From contig JBQMRQ010000072.1 in NCBI GenBank assembly GCA_052174535.1, forward strand, positions 1-37,688: 37,688 bases of DNA. The letters are read 5' to 3'. The position numbers were made by a program, and so were the translations under genes. The stretch is from Arsenophonus sp052174535. Lineage in GTDB: Bacteria; Pseudomonadota; Gammaproteobacteria; Enterobacterales; Enterobacteriaceae. Below the pieces are notes generated by a model. It did not search any database and was not told the origin of the DNA. It was given only the letters and a program-made list of their open reading frames with translations. This document shows positions 36,895 to 37,688 of this stretch, piece by piece. How positions within the stretch are numbered: the first letter of the stretch is position 1; every line of letters starts with the position of its first letter.

Positions 36895-37524
36895 TTACAC
36901 TTTAACAGCTGGTTTTACAAGCAGATTGCTTCCAGCTGCACCTGGAACAGCACCCTTTACCAATAAAAGATTACGCTCAGTGTCAACGCGTACTACATTT
37001 AAACTTTGAACAGTTACACGTTCATTAGCTAATTGGCCTGGCATTTTTTTGCCTTTAAATACCTTACCTGGAGTTTGGTTTTGACCAATAGAACCCAGAA
37101 CACGGTGTGATAAAGAGTTACCATGAGTGGCATCCTGAGTGCGAAAATTCCAGCGTTTGACCGTACCAGCAAAACCCTTACCTTTTGAGGTACCAGTAAT
37201 ATCGACTTTTTTTACATCAGCAAAAATTTCAATAGTAATAATTTGACCTACAGTAAATGCTTCGTTTTCACTAAAGCGAAATTCACGTAGTATACGGCCA
37301 GGTTCAACACCAGCTTTAGCAAAATGCCCAGCTTCAGGTTTTTTTATACGGCTTATTTTTTTACTACCAGTAGTAATCTGAATTGCATTATAATGATCTG
37401 TTTTCAGACTCTTAACCTGAGTTATTCGATTATTTTCAATTTCTATAACAGTTACAGGAATAGAAACACCATCTTCAGTGAAGATGCGTGTCATTCCTAC
37501 TTTCTTTCCTATTAAACCAACCAT
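36895..37524 (-). CDS. rplC: 50S ribosomal protein L3
   Basis: 209 residues, E. coli length, starting MVGLIGKKVGMTRIFTEDG, with GAGAGG as ribosome site. One of the two assembly-initiating proteins of 23S. The long internal loop HGNSLSHRVLGSIGQNQTPG keeps the glutamine methylated by PrmB in E. coli (GQNQ); VLGS replaces VPGS. 32 bases after rpsJ. Confidence 0.98.
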   Translation of the reverse strand: MVGLIGKKVGMTRIFTEDGVSIPVTVIEIENNRITQVKSLKTDHYNAIQITTGSKKISRIKKPEAGHFAKAGVEPGRILREFRFSENEAFTVGQIITIEIFADVKKVDITGTSKGKGFAGTVKRWNFRTQDATHGNSLSHRVLGSIGQNQTPGKVFKGKKMPGQLANERVTVQSLNVVRVDTERNLLLVKGAVPGAAGSNLLVKPAVKV

Positions 37525-37556
37525 TGTATTAACCTCTCAACAGCATAACGAGCTGA

Positions 37557-37688
37557 TTAACCCAGGCTGATCTGCACATCTACACCCGCAGCTAGATCCA
37601 GACGCATCAGAGCATCAACTGTTTTCTCAGTTGGTTCAACGATATCAACCAGACGCTTATGAGTACGAATTTCGTACTGATCACGGGC
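37557..37688 (-). CDS. rpsJ: 30S ribosomal protein S10, C-terminal part (5' end outside window)
   Basis: The last 43 codons are present, reading [20 protein letters not shown] through VDVQISLG and a TAA. They are identical to E. coli S10 as I recall it. S10 is in the 30S head and also acts as NusE in antitermination, which may explain the constraint. Codons are richer in G and C than in the genes downstream (CTG, CGT, ATC). First gene of the S10 operon; promoter and L4-responsive leader would be beyond 37688. Confidence 0.97.

Overview
The window is AT-rich and sparsely coding outside one dense block. It looks like part of the chromosome of a host-restricted gammaproteobacterium of the order Enterobacterales in mid-course genome reduction, most like an insect endosymbiont (Serratia symbiotica- or Sodalis-type). 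The reasons are that the intact proteins closely resemble enterobacterial orthologues, the gene order feoA-feoB-feoC/bioH/gntX and the S10-spc-alpha order are enterobacterial, and long stretches between genes hold worn-down genes rather than unique spacer. The genus is an inference.

Left part (1-13973). The window opens inside a tRNA-Ile(GAU), followed by tRNA-Ala(UGC), the usual 16S-23S spacer pair. The 23S rRNA that should follow is dead: about 650 bases of eroded 23S 5' end can be aligned and then stop at a repeated, decayed element. Next comes the ferrous-iron operon, where feoA and feoB are pseudogenes (feoB nearly full length) while feoC is open. Convergent to it is an intact bioH, then a gntX pseudogene. 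An intact polA and an intact engB (yihA) follow, separated by the wreck of an IS481-like transposase.

Middle (13974-24101). About 10 kb without a convincing intact gene. It contains diverged second copies of elements also seen at 1.2-1.6, 7.8 and 8.6-9.3 kb, a hexanucleotide tandem repeat, and reading frames broken by only one or two stops. I read this as prophage or insertion-sequence debris plus dead host genes.

Right part (24102-37688). A compact minus-strand ribosomal protein superoperon, read from high to low coordinates: rpsJ (partial)-rplC-rplD-rplW-rplB-rpsS-rplV-rpsC-rplP-rpmC-rpsQ (S10), rplN-rplX-rplE-rpsN-rpsH-rplF-rplR-rpsE-rpmD-rplO-secY-rpmJ (spc), rpsM-rpsK-rpsD-rpoA-rplQ (alpha). 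Every gene is present. A recognisable spc promoter, a spc-alpha hairpin and a strong palindromic terminator after rplQ are kept. rpmD and rpmJ are intact small genes. Two proteins, L5 and L22, have lost their usual stop codon and run a few residues longer.

Together the intact genes serve translation and its core machinery, Sec export, transcription (alpha subunit), DNA repair/replication, ribosome assembly and biotin precursor synthesis. Iron uptake, a rRNA copy, mobile elements and gntX have decayed.
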